This document shows, piece after piece, positions 6,970-15,300 of a stretch of DNA of 16,388 bases (within the stretch, counting starts at the first letter, position 1; every line of letters starts with the position of its first letter). Location of the stretch: positions 1 to 16,388 of the forward strand of contig CAZLEE010000094.1 of the NCBI GenBank assembly GCA_964558455.1, written 5' to 3'. Source of the DNA: DASRLE01 sp964558455. Its GTDB lineage: Bacteria > Verrucomicrobiota > Verrucomicrobiia > Limisphaerales > Palsa-1400. The position numbers and the translations under genes were made by a program. The notes beneath the pieces are model-generated. The model saw nothing but the letters and a program-made list of their open reading frames with translations. It searched no databases and was not told where the DNA came from.

Positions 6970-7105
6970 TCGGATGTCCGGAGGGGTTGAAGGGGGGGCG
7001 TTCAGACTCTGCCGCCGGATTTCGCTAGACGAAAGGCGAACGATAGATTGCTGGAACGTCCAAGCTCACCGGCTATGGGTGAAAGGGAGAAAAAACGACA
7101 GGATT

Positions 7106-7125
7106 CCAAAGGACCAGTCCTTTGG
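7106..7125. repeat. 20-bp near-perfect palindrome
   Basis: CCAAAGGAC-CA-GTCCTTTGG has 9-bp perfect arms around two bases. The tight centre makes it more like a binding site for a symmetric protein dimer than an RNA hairpin, although an 8-bp stem with a 4-base loop is possible. It stands next to two GC-rich inverted repeats (7133-7195) between the two blocks of minus-strand genes. Confidence 0.5.
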
Positions 7126-7132
7126 CGCGGGA

Positions 7133-7153
7133 CCGGGCCGGCGTGAGGCCCGG
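7133..7153. repeat. GC-rich hairpin
   Basis: CCGGGCC (7133-7139) and GGCCCGG (7147-7153) pair perfectly around 7 bases. It is the middle member of three consecutive inverted repeats. It may add to transcription termination after the 120-aa gene or be a protein-binding site. Confidence 0.45.
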
Positions 7154-7164
7154 CCGGGAAGAAA

Positions 7165-7195
7165 GGCCGCCCCCGTTTGGCCAGGGGCTGCGGCC
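7165..7195 (-). terminator. GC-rich terminator-like hairpin after the five-gene run
   Basis: On the minus strand GGCCGC...CCCC pairs with GGGG...GCGGCC (7190-7195 with 7165-7170, 7184-7187 with 7171-7174) and is followed by TTTCTT. It begins 10 bases beyond the stop of the 120-aa gene, the expected position for the end of the 9196-7206 transcript. The T run is imperfect, so some read-through into the 73-aa gene is plausible. Confidence 0.5.
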
Positions 7196-7205
7196 ACAAT
7201 CGTGG

Positions 7206-7568
7206 TCAGATGCCTTCGCCGTCACCGGTCATGATCTGGGCCGCGCGGGATTTTCGCCAAACTTCGGCGCGGTCTTCGGCGTAGAAGTCGCGGACTTTGG
7301 CCTGTGCGTTTTCATCAAGCTGGTCTGTTGCGCGGCGGGCAAGGTCGTAAAAAAGATGCCAGCGGGCGCGCTTGTAGATTTTCGGCTTCTGCTCGTGGAG
7401 CCAGAGGAATATTTCCCGGAGCCTGTCAGCAGTGTCGTGTGTCAATTGGTATCGTGGAAACGTGGTTCCAGGCTTGAGTCTGGTAAGGGCGACGCTTTCG
7501 CCGGGGAAAATCTCGGCGGCAAGCTGCTGTGCCTCGGCCTTGGTGCGGGTGATGGCGGGGAAGTTCAT
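7206..7568 (-). CDS. Hypothetical protein, last gene of the coupled run
   Basis: This is a 120-aa soluble, highly charged protein, not recognised. An N-terminal helix (TKAEAQQLAAEIF) is followed by a strand-like segment (VALTRLKPGTTFPRYQL), helices rich in Arg/Lys and aromatics (REIFLWLHEQKPKIYKRARWHLFYDLARRA, about 52-82), then a charged C-terminal helix. The basic-aromatic middle could bind nucleic acid, but that is only a guess. The ATG at 7568 is chosen; an in-frame TTG two codons upstream overlaps the DUF6573 stop. The close spacing (2 bp) indicates coupled translation with DUF6573. Confidence 0.75.
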   Translation of the reverse strand: MNFPAITRTKAEAQQLAAEIFPGESVALTRLKPGTTFPRYQLTHDTADRLREIFLWLHEQKPKIYKRARWHLFYDLARRATDQLDENAQAKVRDFYAEDRAEVWRKSRAAQIMTGDGEGI

Positions 7569-7570
7569 GG

Positions 7571-8011
7571 TCAATTCTCGTCAGGCATCGCCAGCGTGAT
7601 GGCGGGTTGCGGGTCGTCAATGTCGAGCGGGCCGCAGATGGCAATGAGCTTTACAAGCCTCGGGGCGCGGCTGTCGTTTCTCACGTAGAGCGCAACTTGA
7701 AGCCGGTCGAGTCCGGGCCTTGAACGTTGGATGGCCATACGCGTCATCCAAACGAGGTCCCATAGTCTGCCAGCCTCGTCCTGGCCGGTAACGCCCTCCG
7801 GGACGGCAACGTGATTTTCAAACACGGCGCGTGTGATGAACATCGGAAACCGGATGCCTGCTTCCCGGGCCGTTTGGGTCACGTCAATTTGGAAGCCATC
7901 TGCAATGGCCTGTTTCCGGGTGTAGGAGTAAACGATGGGGCCGAACTCGGGATTTGTATTCATGGGGATTTCAAGGGGTTGAAGTTCAAGGAAGTGAATC
8001 GGAATTTTCAT
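7571..8011 (-). CDS. DUF6573-like protein
   Basis: This is a 146-aa protein. The core IVYSYTRKQAIADGFQIDVT (26-45), TAREAGIRFPMFITRAVF (47-64), GQDEAGRLWDLVWMTRMAI (76-94) and the C-terminal ICGPLDIDDPQPAITLAMP (125-143) match what I recall of DUF6573. That is a family of unknown function common on plasmids and integrative elements. The start at 8011 has AAAGGA 5 bases upstream. The ATG at 7963 (MNTNPEF) is a shorter option without a ribosome site. The Shine-Dalgarno overlaps the stop of the preceding 79-aa gene. Confidence 0.85.
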   Translation of the reverse strand: MKIPIHFLELQPLEIPMNTNPEFGPIVYSYTRKQAIADGFQIDVTQTAREAGIRFPMFITRAVFENHVAVPEGVTGQDEAGRLWDLVWMTRMAIQRSRPGLDRLQVALYVRNDSRAPRLVKLIAICGPLDIDDPQPAITLAMPDEN

Positions 8012-8021
8012 GGTGGTCCTT

Positions 8022-8261
8022 TCAATCGGGCATGGCTTCGTGGATGAGTTCAAGGCGGCGGTCGCGGGCCATTTCATGGGCGAGTTGTTCGGCGGCTTTG
8101 AAGTCATGCGAGCGATAGACTTTGCTGATGGGGTTGGCGTCTTCGTCGCCGACATAAACGACCCACACGGGGATTTCGTCGCCGTCTTGGTTCTGGTCGG
8201 ATTGCGGGCCGTCGAAAAATACGCCCCGCCAAACCTTGTCATTGTTCGTGGTGGTGTTCAT
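8022..8261 (-). CDS. Small acidic hypothetical protein
   Basis: This is a 79-aa protein. Two strands with an acidic turn (VWRGVFFDGPQ, then DEIPVWVVYVGDEDANP) are followed by an amphipathic helix (FKAAEQLAHEMARDRRLELIHEAM, about 54-77). No family is recognised. Translation is well supported: AAGGAGG lies at 8266-8272 and overlaps the TAA stop of the radC-like gene, leaving only 9 bases between stop and start. It is between the JAB and DUF6573 genes. Confidence 0.8.
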   Translation of the reverse strand: MNTTTNNDKVWRGVFFDGPQSDQNQDGDEIPVWVVYVGDEDANPISKVYRSHDFKAAEQLAHEMARDRRLELIHEAMPD

Positions 8262-8270
8262 GGTGCCTCC

Positions 8271-8795
8271 TTACGAATAAAAATAGCCAAGGGCGCGAAG
8301 ACTGGTAAAACCAGGGCTGCCTGCGCCCATGATGACGTGATCAACGACTTCGATTTTGAGTAACTGTCCGGCGCGAATGAGGTCGCGAGTCACCGTGATG
8401 TCGGCTTGACTGGGTGAACTGTCCCCCGATGGATGGCAGTGACCGATAACAATGGCCGGGGCGGAAGCCATCACGGCCAACCGGAAGACCGAAATGGGAG
8501 CCACAAGAAGCGTGTCATGGGTTCCAATGGAAACAATTTGATGGCCTTTGACCTTCTTGCGCGTATTGAGAAGAATCACCGCGAACGTTTCCCGTTCGGG
8601 GTCGTAATAGGGATTGGTGGCAATGTGCATCCGCCAGTACGCGGCGGCTTGGTCGGGTGTGTCGCAAAGCTGCATCGCTTCCGGGGTGGGGCATTCCCGC
8701 AAAGGCTGCACTTTGTATTCGTAGGGGGTCGCAGGAAACCGGAACGGTTTCACAAGGGTTTCCAGTCCGGGAAGGGTGGGAGTGTTTTCGTTCAT
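8271..8795 (-). CDS. RadC-like JAB/JAMM-domain protein
   Basis: This is a 174-aa protein. The JAMM metal site is complete: E69 in RETFAVILLN, H119-x-H121 in IGHCHPSGD, and S129-x2-D132 in PSQAD. The RadC-style ending TRDLIRAGQLLKIEVVDHVIMG (136-157) follows. It is shorter than full RadC (about 220 aa or more) because it lacks the N-terminal helix-hairpin-helix part. Residues 1-60 are instead a distinct linker (ECPTPEAMQLCDTPDQAAAYW). RadC-like JAB proteins are frequent on plasmids and ICEs; their substrate is not established. The start at 8795 has GGAGG 7 bases upstream. The Shine-Dalgarno nearly touches the stop of the 128-aa gene. Confidence 0.92.
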   Translation of the reverse strand: MNENTPTLPGLETLVKPFRFPATPYEYKVQPLRECPTPEAMQLCDTPDQAAAYWRMHIATNPYYDPERETFAVILLNTRKKVKGHQIVSIGTHDTLLVAPISVFRLAVMASAPAIVIGHCHPSGDSSPSQADITVTRDLIRAGQLLKIEVVDHVIMGAGSPGFTSLRALGYFYS

Positions 8796-8809
8796 GGTTG
8801 TTCCTCCGG

Positions 8810-9196
8810 TTAAGAAATGACTTGGGGGACATGGCTGCCATAACGGCGTCGCGGGTCGTAATCCGCGCCACGGGTGGCGAAGACTCCGCAGGGGTGCTGC
8901 CACAACTGGCGGCGTTTGTTCCAATGGAAGCCGAATTGAGAAAGGGCACTTGTGACGGCGACAGGCTGTTTCCGCCGGAACTGAACCCAAACCCATTGGC
9001 CCACGACTTGGGCGATTTTCCGAAACTCCGGTGCCTCGGTTTGGAGCAGGTTTAAAAGCTGAGGCTGGGGCATTTCCCGGTTGCTTTGCCGCAACCTGAA
9101 ATCGAGCTTTGGAAGCGCCTTGGTTTGTTGAACCGATTGCGATGGCCGGACATTCGCCGGTGCTGACGCTTCATTTTTTGTATTTGTTGGATTCAT
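8810..9196 (-). CDS. Hypothetical protein with GFHW...W motif
   Basis: This is a 128-aa protein. A low-complexity N-terminal third (Asn/Thr/Ala/Gln/Ser rich) precedes a compact C-terminal domain: GQWVWVQFRRKQPVAVTSALSQFGFHWNKRRQLWQHPCG (about 66-104). The pattern W-x-F ... L-x2-FGF-x-W ... W recurs, in my memory, in small domains of plasmid proteins such as DUF3560-type proteins; I cannot confirm the family. The ATG at 9196 is the likely start, since the frame further upstream reads as noise; it has an A-rich leader but no Shine-Dalgarno. It is the first gene of the coupled run, 14 bp before the JAB gene. Confidence 0.75.
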   Translation of the reverse strand: MNPTNTKNEASAPANVRPSQSVQQTKALPKLDFRLRQSNREMPQPQLLNLLQTEAPEFRKIAQVVGQWVWVQFRRKQPVAVTSALSQFGFHWNKRRQLWQHPCGVFATRGADYDPRRRYGSHVPQVIS

Positions 9197-9520
9197 AGCT
9201 TTTTTTTGATTGTTGAACCGCTGTCCGTCACCCTGCCGTTTGCTGCTCGCTTCACCCTTGGCGCAGGCAGCCAACCGCGCGCGCCAGCGCATATTGATCA
9301 CGGCGAAAGCGGAAACCGTGACAGTGGCGGGGAGGGCAGGAAGGACGACGCTGGCGCGGTTTTCGATCTCGCTCCTAATTGTCGGTTGGGTGTCGGAGCA
9401 GTGAGCAGCAAATGGCGGGGCGATGGCGTGCGTAAAAAGGGCGAAGAAGACAACACAAACATTCAAGTCTTCGCTTCCTCCTTCACATCCCATCTCCGCG
9501 TAGCGGGCAGAATTGGCGGG

Positions 9521-9547
9521 CTTCCTGCGCCCGTATTTTGCAGGAAG
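9521..9547. repeat. Inverted repeat, possible transfer-origin element
   Basis: CTTCCTGC (9521-9528) and GCAGGAAG (9540-9547) are perfect 8-bp arms around GCCCGTATTTT. The CTTCCTGC arm resembles the ATCCTG-C nick context of MOBP-type transfer origins. There is no relaxase in the window, so a transfer origin is only a suggestion. Confidence 0.35.
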
Positions 9548-9992
9548 TCTGACAAGGCAGATTATCCGTGCGCGTCTTGGGAGTTTTGTCAGCCGTTAGC
9601 GGAGTGGAGCGTTTGGCGATGGCCATCCGACAAAGGGGACAGGGTTGGCGAGTTGGCAGCGACAAAAAGCGGAACGGAGCGGCGGCGCAGCGAAAGCTCC
9701 CAAGTGGCGCTCTCATTTGGGGAGCGACGAGGCTGATGCAATTGAGAGGTGTAGCCTTCAGGGGGATGGGGCGGCGGAGACTCGAAAGAGCGTCAGTCTC
9801 GGAGCGGCGGGTGAACCTTTGAAGATGAGAGTGTGGTTGCAGGTTCCATCGGAGCAATTGGGAATCTGGTAGAGGGAATCGGTCTGCATTTTTGGCACGT
9901 TACAAAGGTATACATTAAGGGAAGAACATTATAGGAGAGGGCGTTCGGACTTTCGGAAGAAGCTCATGGTCAGTGGCATCAGAAGCACCTTG

Positions 9993-10129
9993 CGCATCCG
10001 TTGTCCACATAAAAAGCCAAAAACGCATCCGTTGTCCATAAAAAGCCCCTGAAACGCATCCGTTGTCCACACCTCCAAACGCACTCCATTGTCCATACAT
10101 CAGAGATAGAGCAACGCTTCCATTGTCCA
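9993..10129 (+). repeat. Five direct repeats (iterons or DnaA-box-like sites)
   Basis: CGCATCCGTTGTCCA occurs exactly at 9993-10007, 10024-10038 and 10055-10069. Variants follow at 10080-10095 (CGCACTCCATTGTCCA) and 10115-10129 (CGCTTCCATTGTCCA). Ends are spaced 31, 31, 26 and 34 bp, close to three helical turns. Each continues with CA or TA, so the core reads TTGTCCAYA, one base from the DnaA-box consensus TTATNCACA for the C-containing copies. Their position just before a Rep-type gene suggests initiator-binding iterons, DnaA sites, or both. Confidence 0.82.
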
Positions 10130-10135
10130 TATAAT
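10130..10135 (+). promoter_or_regulatory. Possible -10 hexamer of the rep promoter
   Basis: A perfect TATAAT follows the fifth direct repeat and lies 50 bases before the rep start. No good -35 hexamer is found 16-18 bases upstream; that stretch falls in and beside the fifth repeat. If it is the promoter, a protein bound to the repeat would block it, giving autoregulation. Confidence 0.4.
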
Positions 10136-10185
10136 TTACGAATGGGGTTGCAACCGTTCCTCATGGCGTTTTAGAACAATTCCAG

Positions 10186-11427
10186 ATGGTGGAAACTCCT
10201 GACAGTCAATCTTCCCGATCACTTCCGGTTTATGCCCCAAAGGACTATTTTCTGGGTCCGGTCTTTGCGGCCTCAAAACAGTCCGGCCCACGGATTGTGA
10301 TCATCGGAACGAATCGCTACGAAGTTGGCGGATTCCATCCCTTGATGCGAACGACGCAAGTACCACCGGCATTGGACGTCCGGCACGCTAGGGCGATCTT
10401 TACCATGCTGAGTTTCCGCGATCCGTACGATGAATCCGGCAACCGTCTGATCCGGTTTTCGATGACAGAGTTTTGCCGGCGTTATGCAAGGACCAATGGC
10501 GGCCGGTATTCCCGCGACATCAAGTACATTCTTCAAGAGTTGTTGAATTCATATATCCGCGTGGTTGATCTCACCACCAATGAGGGGCACATCTACAGGC
10601 TGATTGAAGACCTCGACATCCACGAGAAACCGATTCGGCGGCGGGACGCCAAGGCGGCCACGGACCGGCAGTACGAAATCTGGTTCAACGGATGCACGCT
10701 TTCCAGGGAGTTCTACGGACTTCTTAACCGCATTGCCGAATTGCAATACCTCAACCTGCGAGTATTCACCTCAATCCGGTCGCCGCTGGCCCAAGCCATT
10801 TATTTGTATATTCCCAGCCGGGCCGATCATCGGGGGGAGAATGATCCGTTTGAAATCAATCTGAAAAAGTTGCTGGAACAGGTTTCGTTCCGGCCACCCG
10901 ACAAGATTCCAAGGCAAAAGAATCGCAGGCGGCAAATCTTCACGCAGCATGAAAGCGAAGGGCGTTCCATCATGCAACAACTGGACGGCTTGGAGACTTT
11001 GCGTGGAAGATTCCGCGTTAGACTGGCGGAGACGAGCGACGGCACGGATTGGAAGCTTCTGTCATGGGTTGAGAAATCGGAGCGCAAGCCGGCGCTTGAC
11101 GCGTCCGAATCAAAGATGGTGGCGGCCTACCTGAAAAGCGGGCGTCCACCGGAGTTGCTGGCGCAAGCGTTCGCGGAACCAACGGTGCTTTCCACTTATG
11201 AATTGGATTTGCTCCGCGCGGCAAAGATCGAAGTGGGACGCTGCGCGAGATTCCTGGAAAAGGCCAAGGCGTTGCTGCGGGTGGAGCGGTTTGATGAACT
11301 GCTTGCTGAAGCGAAGAATAATGAGCAGGAAGGCCGAAAGGCGCGGCTGAATCAGACGGCGCGGCTCATCCACCGGATCATGGAGGCGATCAAGGCTCCC
11401 GTTGGAAATGGAGAGCGGCGCAAGTGA
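10186..11427 (+). CDS. Rep-type replication initiator with tandem winged helices
   Basis: This is a 413-aa protein. A first winged-helix unit spans about residues 62-145 (VRHARAIFTMLSF, FSMTEFCRRYARTNGGRYSRDIKYILQEL, IRVVDL...HIYRLIEDL). A second spans about 165-290 and has the Rep-like phrase RSPLAQAIYLYIPSRA (198-213), then FEINLKKLLEQVSF (222-235) and a basic stretch (PRQKNRRRQ, 242-250). The C-terminal 120 residues are helical and charged. Two tandem winged helices plus upstream direct repeats fit iteron-binding plasmid initiators; the exact family is not established. The ATG at 10186 is the first start in frame and lacks a clear Shine-Dalgarno, which may limit expression. It is divergent from the minus-strand accessory genes. 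Confidence 0.8.
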   Translation: MVETPDSQSSRSLPVYAPKDYFLGPVFAASKQSGPRIVIIGTNRYEVGGFHPLMRTTQVPPALDVRHARAIFTMLSFRDPYDESGNRLIRFSMTEFCRRYARTNGGRYSRDIKYILQELLNSYIRVVDLTTNEGHIYRLIEDLDIHEKPIRRRDAKAATDRQYEIWFNGCTLSREFYGLLNRIAELQYLNLRVFTSIRSPLAQAIYLYIPSRADHRGENDPFEINLKKLLEQVSFRPPDKIPRQKNRRRQIFTQHESEGRSIMQQLDGLETLRGRFRVRLAETSDGTDWKLLSWVEKSERKPALDASESKMVAAYLKSGRPPELLAQAFAEPTVLSTYELDLLRAAKIEVGRCARFLEKAKALLRVERFDELLAEAKNNEQEGRKARLNQTARLIHRIMEAIKAPVGNGERRK

Positions 11428-11649
11428 TTTCATTGGAGAGAATTCCCACGCCGCTGGTTCGGGTGGCGTTTCTAAAAATTGTCCATTCCTGTCCATTTTG
11501 GGCCAGCGGAAGGGATTTTTGCCGCCATTCATGCTTGCGGGTCGAAATCGTGCGAGCGATAACCGGTTCATGGAAATTGTACATGACAGCGCGAAGACGC
11601 CATCATGGTGGCGGACGGTCATCCGCCGCGACGTAAAAGTTTTGGTCCC

Positions 11650-12222
11650 ATGAAAACTGCACTCAAGGAGATAATGGATTCGGCACTGGTAAAAGCGAAA
11701 TCACTTTTGGAGGCCGGATCGCGTACGCCCTGTTTTTTTATGTGCAAGGGTACGCACGGCACCGCCGGGTTTGATTTTGACGATATTGAAAACGAGGAAA
11801 ACGAGCGCATACTCGGCGACCGCGTTTATTTCAATATTCTCGGTGTTAATGCGACTGAAGCAGTTGTTGCCCTCACGCGACGCGTGAACTGTGATTTGGC
11901 GCACTGTTCACCAGAAGACCTGGAAACCATGGCAACGTTGCAGGGGGAGGAGGCTTTGGTGATAAACGGCGAAAGTGGGACAGAAAGGGTTAATTGGACA
12001 CTGCCGATACTCCGGACAGGTGACGGCCAGTTTATCGAGTTCGGAAATCCGGCGGAAAAGACCATTGCAAAGGAACCGGGAGAAGATGCCCGGTATGTCG
12101 CCGGAATAGAGCTCCAAGAATGGGAACGCGATTCCGCCTTGGATCAAGCCGGCAACCTTGAATTCGTGGCGGAGATGAGAAAGGGAAAAGGTCTGGCATC
12201 ATGTCGGGGGCGGTCAAGGTGA
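11650..12222 (+). CDS. Hypothetical protein downstream of rep
   Basis: This is a 190-aa acidic soluble protein, not recognised. Visible parts are an N-terminal amphipathic helix (LKEIMDSALVKAKSLLEAG), a Cys/Gly segment (PCFFMCKGTHGTAGFDFDDI, 27-46), a mixed strand/helix core (RVYFNILGVNATEAVVALTRR, 58-78) and an acidic C-terminal half. ATG 11650 is chosen. An in-frame ATG at 11674 has AAGGAG upstream with an unusually short 3-base gap and is a good alternative. It lies 222 bp after rep on the same strand and ends 153 bp from the convergent helicase gene. Confidence 0.7.
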   Translation: MKTALKEIMDSALVKAKSLLEAGSRTPCFFMCKGTHGTAGFDFDDIENEENERILGDRVYFNILGVNATEAVVALTRRVNCDLAHCSPEDLETMATLQGEEALVINGESGTERVNWTLPILRTGDGQFIEFGNPAEKTIAKEPGEDARYVAGIELQEWERDSALDQAGNLEFVAEMRKGKGLASCRGRSR

Positions 12223-12375
12223 CGCCGGACGAAACAAGGACGGCGAAGGACGAGGCCGGTAAATGGGCGTGCCGATACGGGTGTGCGCGATGTGGGGGTG
12301 GCAGTTTTCTGCGGCGAATGCTTGAAGCTACAGAATGGTGGCCTTCTTATTGGATGAGCTTGAATGTACGAAACA

Positions 12376-15300
12376 TCATTCCAATGAATATGGCAGGCAA
12401 AAATCGTGGAGTTGGTCCGGTGGTTCCACCGCTGGTTCTTCTCCTTGGGAAGTTTCGTTTGGTTTGCCATCGAGCGCGCCTGGGGCTTGATCTTTGGTGA
12501 GGTCAAGTTGATCTTCGATCTCCTGCTGCCGGCGTTCCAAGAGGGCAAGGCGCTCGGCATATTCAAACGGTGCTCCAACCTGTGCCTGCGTGTCAGCGAG
12601 GCGTTTGCGGGTGTCGAGGATGTTTTGGGTGAGGCTGGCGGCGAATTCATCAAGGTGTTGGATGGTGTGTTCGACCGAGCGGATCGTCCCAAGGGCGGTG
12701 TCGGTGACCTTGGCGGTGTAGGTTCCGGTGCCTTCAATCACGATTTCCGGACCGCGAAACAAATTGTCGGATATGAGCAGGCGGAAGCCGGCAATTGTGC
12801 CAACCGGTCGCCCGACGTGTGATCCCCGGACGCGTTCAGCGTGGCGGAGAAGCAGTTCGCCGGCGATGCCACGGTCGCGGATGTGCTGTCCGTCAATGGT
12901 GGCCAAAAAGTTTTCTCCGCTGGTGTCCTGTCGGATGGTGATGTCGTGCTGCGCGGCTTGGCGTCTGCGCTCCAGAACCGGAACCTCGTCCGTAAGATGG
13001 CGGATACGGCTCCGTAGCTTGAACCGGGTTTCCTCGTGTTCGGACCGCAACCGTCCAAGACGGGCCAACTCCGCATCCACTTGGGCCTTTTCGATGACGA
13101 GCGGGTTGCCGGAAGCGATGGCTTTGACTTCGGCGTAAGTGAGGGCGGTGCCGTCAATGTCCTCGATGCGTCGAAGGTCGCTCTGGCCGGTCATGACCTG
13201 ACCGATGAACCGGGCTTTCGTTTCAAGGGTCTGCCACATATAGGCATCAAACGACTGTTCGGTGACATAACGAAAGACCTGCACTTCGGGGTTCGTGTTG
13301 CCCTGGCGAAGGATGCGGCCCTCGCGTTGCTCGACGTCGGCGGGACGCCATGGAGCGTCGAGGTGATGCAAGGCTATCAGGCGTTCCTGAACATTTGCGC
13401 CCGTCCCCATCTTTTGGGTGCTCCCGAAGAGGATGCGCACCTTCCCGGCGCGGACGTCCCGGAACAACTGGAGCTTGGCTGCGTCGCTGTCGTGGTCCTG
13501 GATGAACTGGATTTCGGAAGGAGGGATGCCGCGGGCGATGAGCTTGTCGCGCATATCTTCATAGACGGAGAACCCATGACCGCCGGTGGGGATTGAGAAA
13601 TCGCAAAAGACAAGCTGGGTGGAGTGGTTCTGAGCGGTATCGCGCCAGATGCGCTCGATCTGTGCCAAGGCCTGATTGACCTTGCTGTCCGGGTGATCGG
13701 GGAGGGAAGGATTGTGCAGGCGGAGGTCGAGCGCCGCTTTGCGGCCGTCCGTGGTGACGAGCAGCATGTTGTCCTCGCGGGGATCAACATGGCCGGTCTT
13801 GAGGGCTTCCGCTCGTTCGACCAATGACTCGACGATCTTCGCCAGTTCCGGGGAGCAGGGAGCGCTGACCACCGCCGGCTTGCCGCCGCGCAGTTCCGGC
13901 ACGGGGAGGCGGAGCATTTCCTGGGTCTGGATGTCGGCGACCTGCCGGAATTGCTGCATGAGTTCGGGGACATTGATGAAGCGGGCAAACCGGGTGTTGA
14001 GGCGGTAACCGGAGCCGTCCGGGGCGAGTTCCATGGCGCTGACGGGTTCGCCAAAGGTGGCCGCCCAGGAATCAAAATGGTCAAGCTTGAGGGCTTTGAG
14101 GGCGGACATCTGGAGATACCGCTGCATTGTAAACATCTCCGCGACACTGTTGGCGATGGGCGTGCCGGTGGCGAAAACGACCCCAGCGCCGGCATTTTGG
14201 CGCTGCACGTGCAGCACCTTGAGAAACATGTCGAACGCCCGTTGTGACGCGGTTTGGGGCAAGCCGGCGATGCGGGTCATCTTGGAAACGTAGAACAGGT
14301 TCTTGAAATAGTGCGCTTCGTCCACAAACAACCGGTCCACGCCCAGTTCTTCAAATGTGAGTCCATCATCCTTGTGTTCAACAGCGGAGAGTTCCTTGAG
14401 CTTGCCTTCAAGCCGCTTCTTGGCCCGTTCCAGCATCTTGACGATCCGCGAATTGTGTTCCTGGCTCTGTTGTTCGATGGCAAGAGACAGCTCCCGTAAC
14501 TCGCCTTTGATGAACTCTTCCTGTGCGGCTCGCGAGACGGGAATCTTCTCGAAACCGGAATGGGTCATGATGACGGCGTCCCAGTTGCCTGTGGCAATAC
14601 GGCTTGTGAGCGTTTTCCGTTTGTCTTTCTCGAAATCGTCCTTGGTGGCCACGAGGATATTCGCACCGGGATAGAGCGTGAGCAGTTCGGACGAGAATTG
14701 CCCCAGCATGTGGTTGGGGACGGCGAAGAGAGGTTTGCGGGCGAGGCCAAGGCGTTTCAACTCCATTGCGGCGGCGACCATCGTATAGGTCTTGCCCGCA
14801 CCGACCACGTGAGCCAGCAGGCAATTGGGGGTTTGGAGGATGCGCCATGCGGCGGCGCGCTGGTGGGGATGCAAGGTGATGGCGGAACTGGCACCGGCCA
14901 GTCTGAGGTGGTCGCCGTTGAAGGAGCGAAGGCGGACATTGTTGAACTCGTCGTTGTATTTGCGGGCAAGGCGTTCCCGTCGCTCGTCGTCCTGCCATAC
15001 CCACTCTTTGAAGCGCTCCTTGATTTTTTCCTGCTTGTCACGGGCGGCCTCGGTGGCCGGCGCATTGATGACGTCACGGTCGGTGTCGGGGTCATGATCA
15101 TAGACCGTGGGGGTGCGGAGATTCAGGGCATCGTCGAGGAGTTCGAGGGCACTGCGGCGGTCGGTTCCCCATTCGGTTGTGTTGGCGACACTGAAGCGAA
15201 CGCCGTAACCGCCCTGGACGGTCCAAAGGCCAAGCTGGGGGGCGTGGTTTACGGAGATTCCCTGTTCACCAAGCAACTCGCCGGCAAACCGGCTGATGTC

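Larger units (their letters stand above)
9197..10185. other. Gene-poor putative origin region
   Basis: About 990 bp lie between the divergent 128-aa gene and rep. Long frames exist on both strands (for example 9206-9736 + and 9483-9857 -), but their content is Arg/Ser/Pro-rich with no domain-like segments, so I do not call them. The region holds an inverted repeat at 9521-9547, an AT-richer patch around 9900-9935 and the five direct repeats at 9993-10129. This is the usual layout of a plasmid origin next to its initiator gene. Confidence 0.6.

Noticed and set aside
9206..9736. 176-codon plus-strand frame in the origin region
   Set aside because: Arg/Ser/Gly-rich, no ribosome site, competing frames on the other strand over the same DNA, and no recognisable domain.
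9993..10129. CRISPR array
   Set aside because: Repeats are only 15-16 bases, the intervals are 10-19 bases and not spacer-like, and no cas gene is present.
9915..10130. Minus-strand 71-codon frame with repeated VDNGC/MDNGS and FYGQRM-type phrases
   Set aside because: The repeats in the peptide are just the translation of the DNA direct repeats; no independent sign of coding.
12201..12500. 99-codon plus-strand frame with a Cys cluster (WACRYGCARCGGG) overlapping the 190-aa gene end
   Set aside because: The second half is antisense to the helicase C-terminus and reads as noise; the Cys cluster alone is not enough, though a short real protein cannot be ruled out.
13377..14195. 272-codon minus-strand frame inside the helicase gene
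   Set aside because: Ser/Pro/Arg-rich shifted-frame shadow of the helicase coding sequence.
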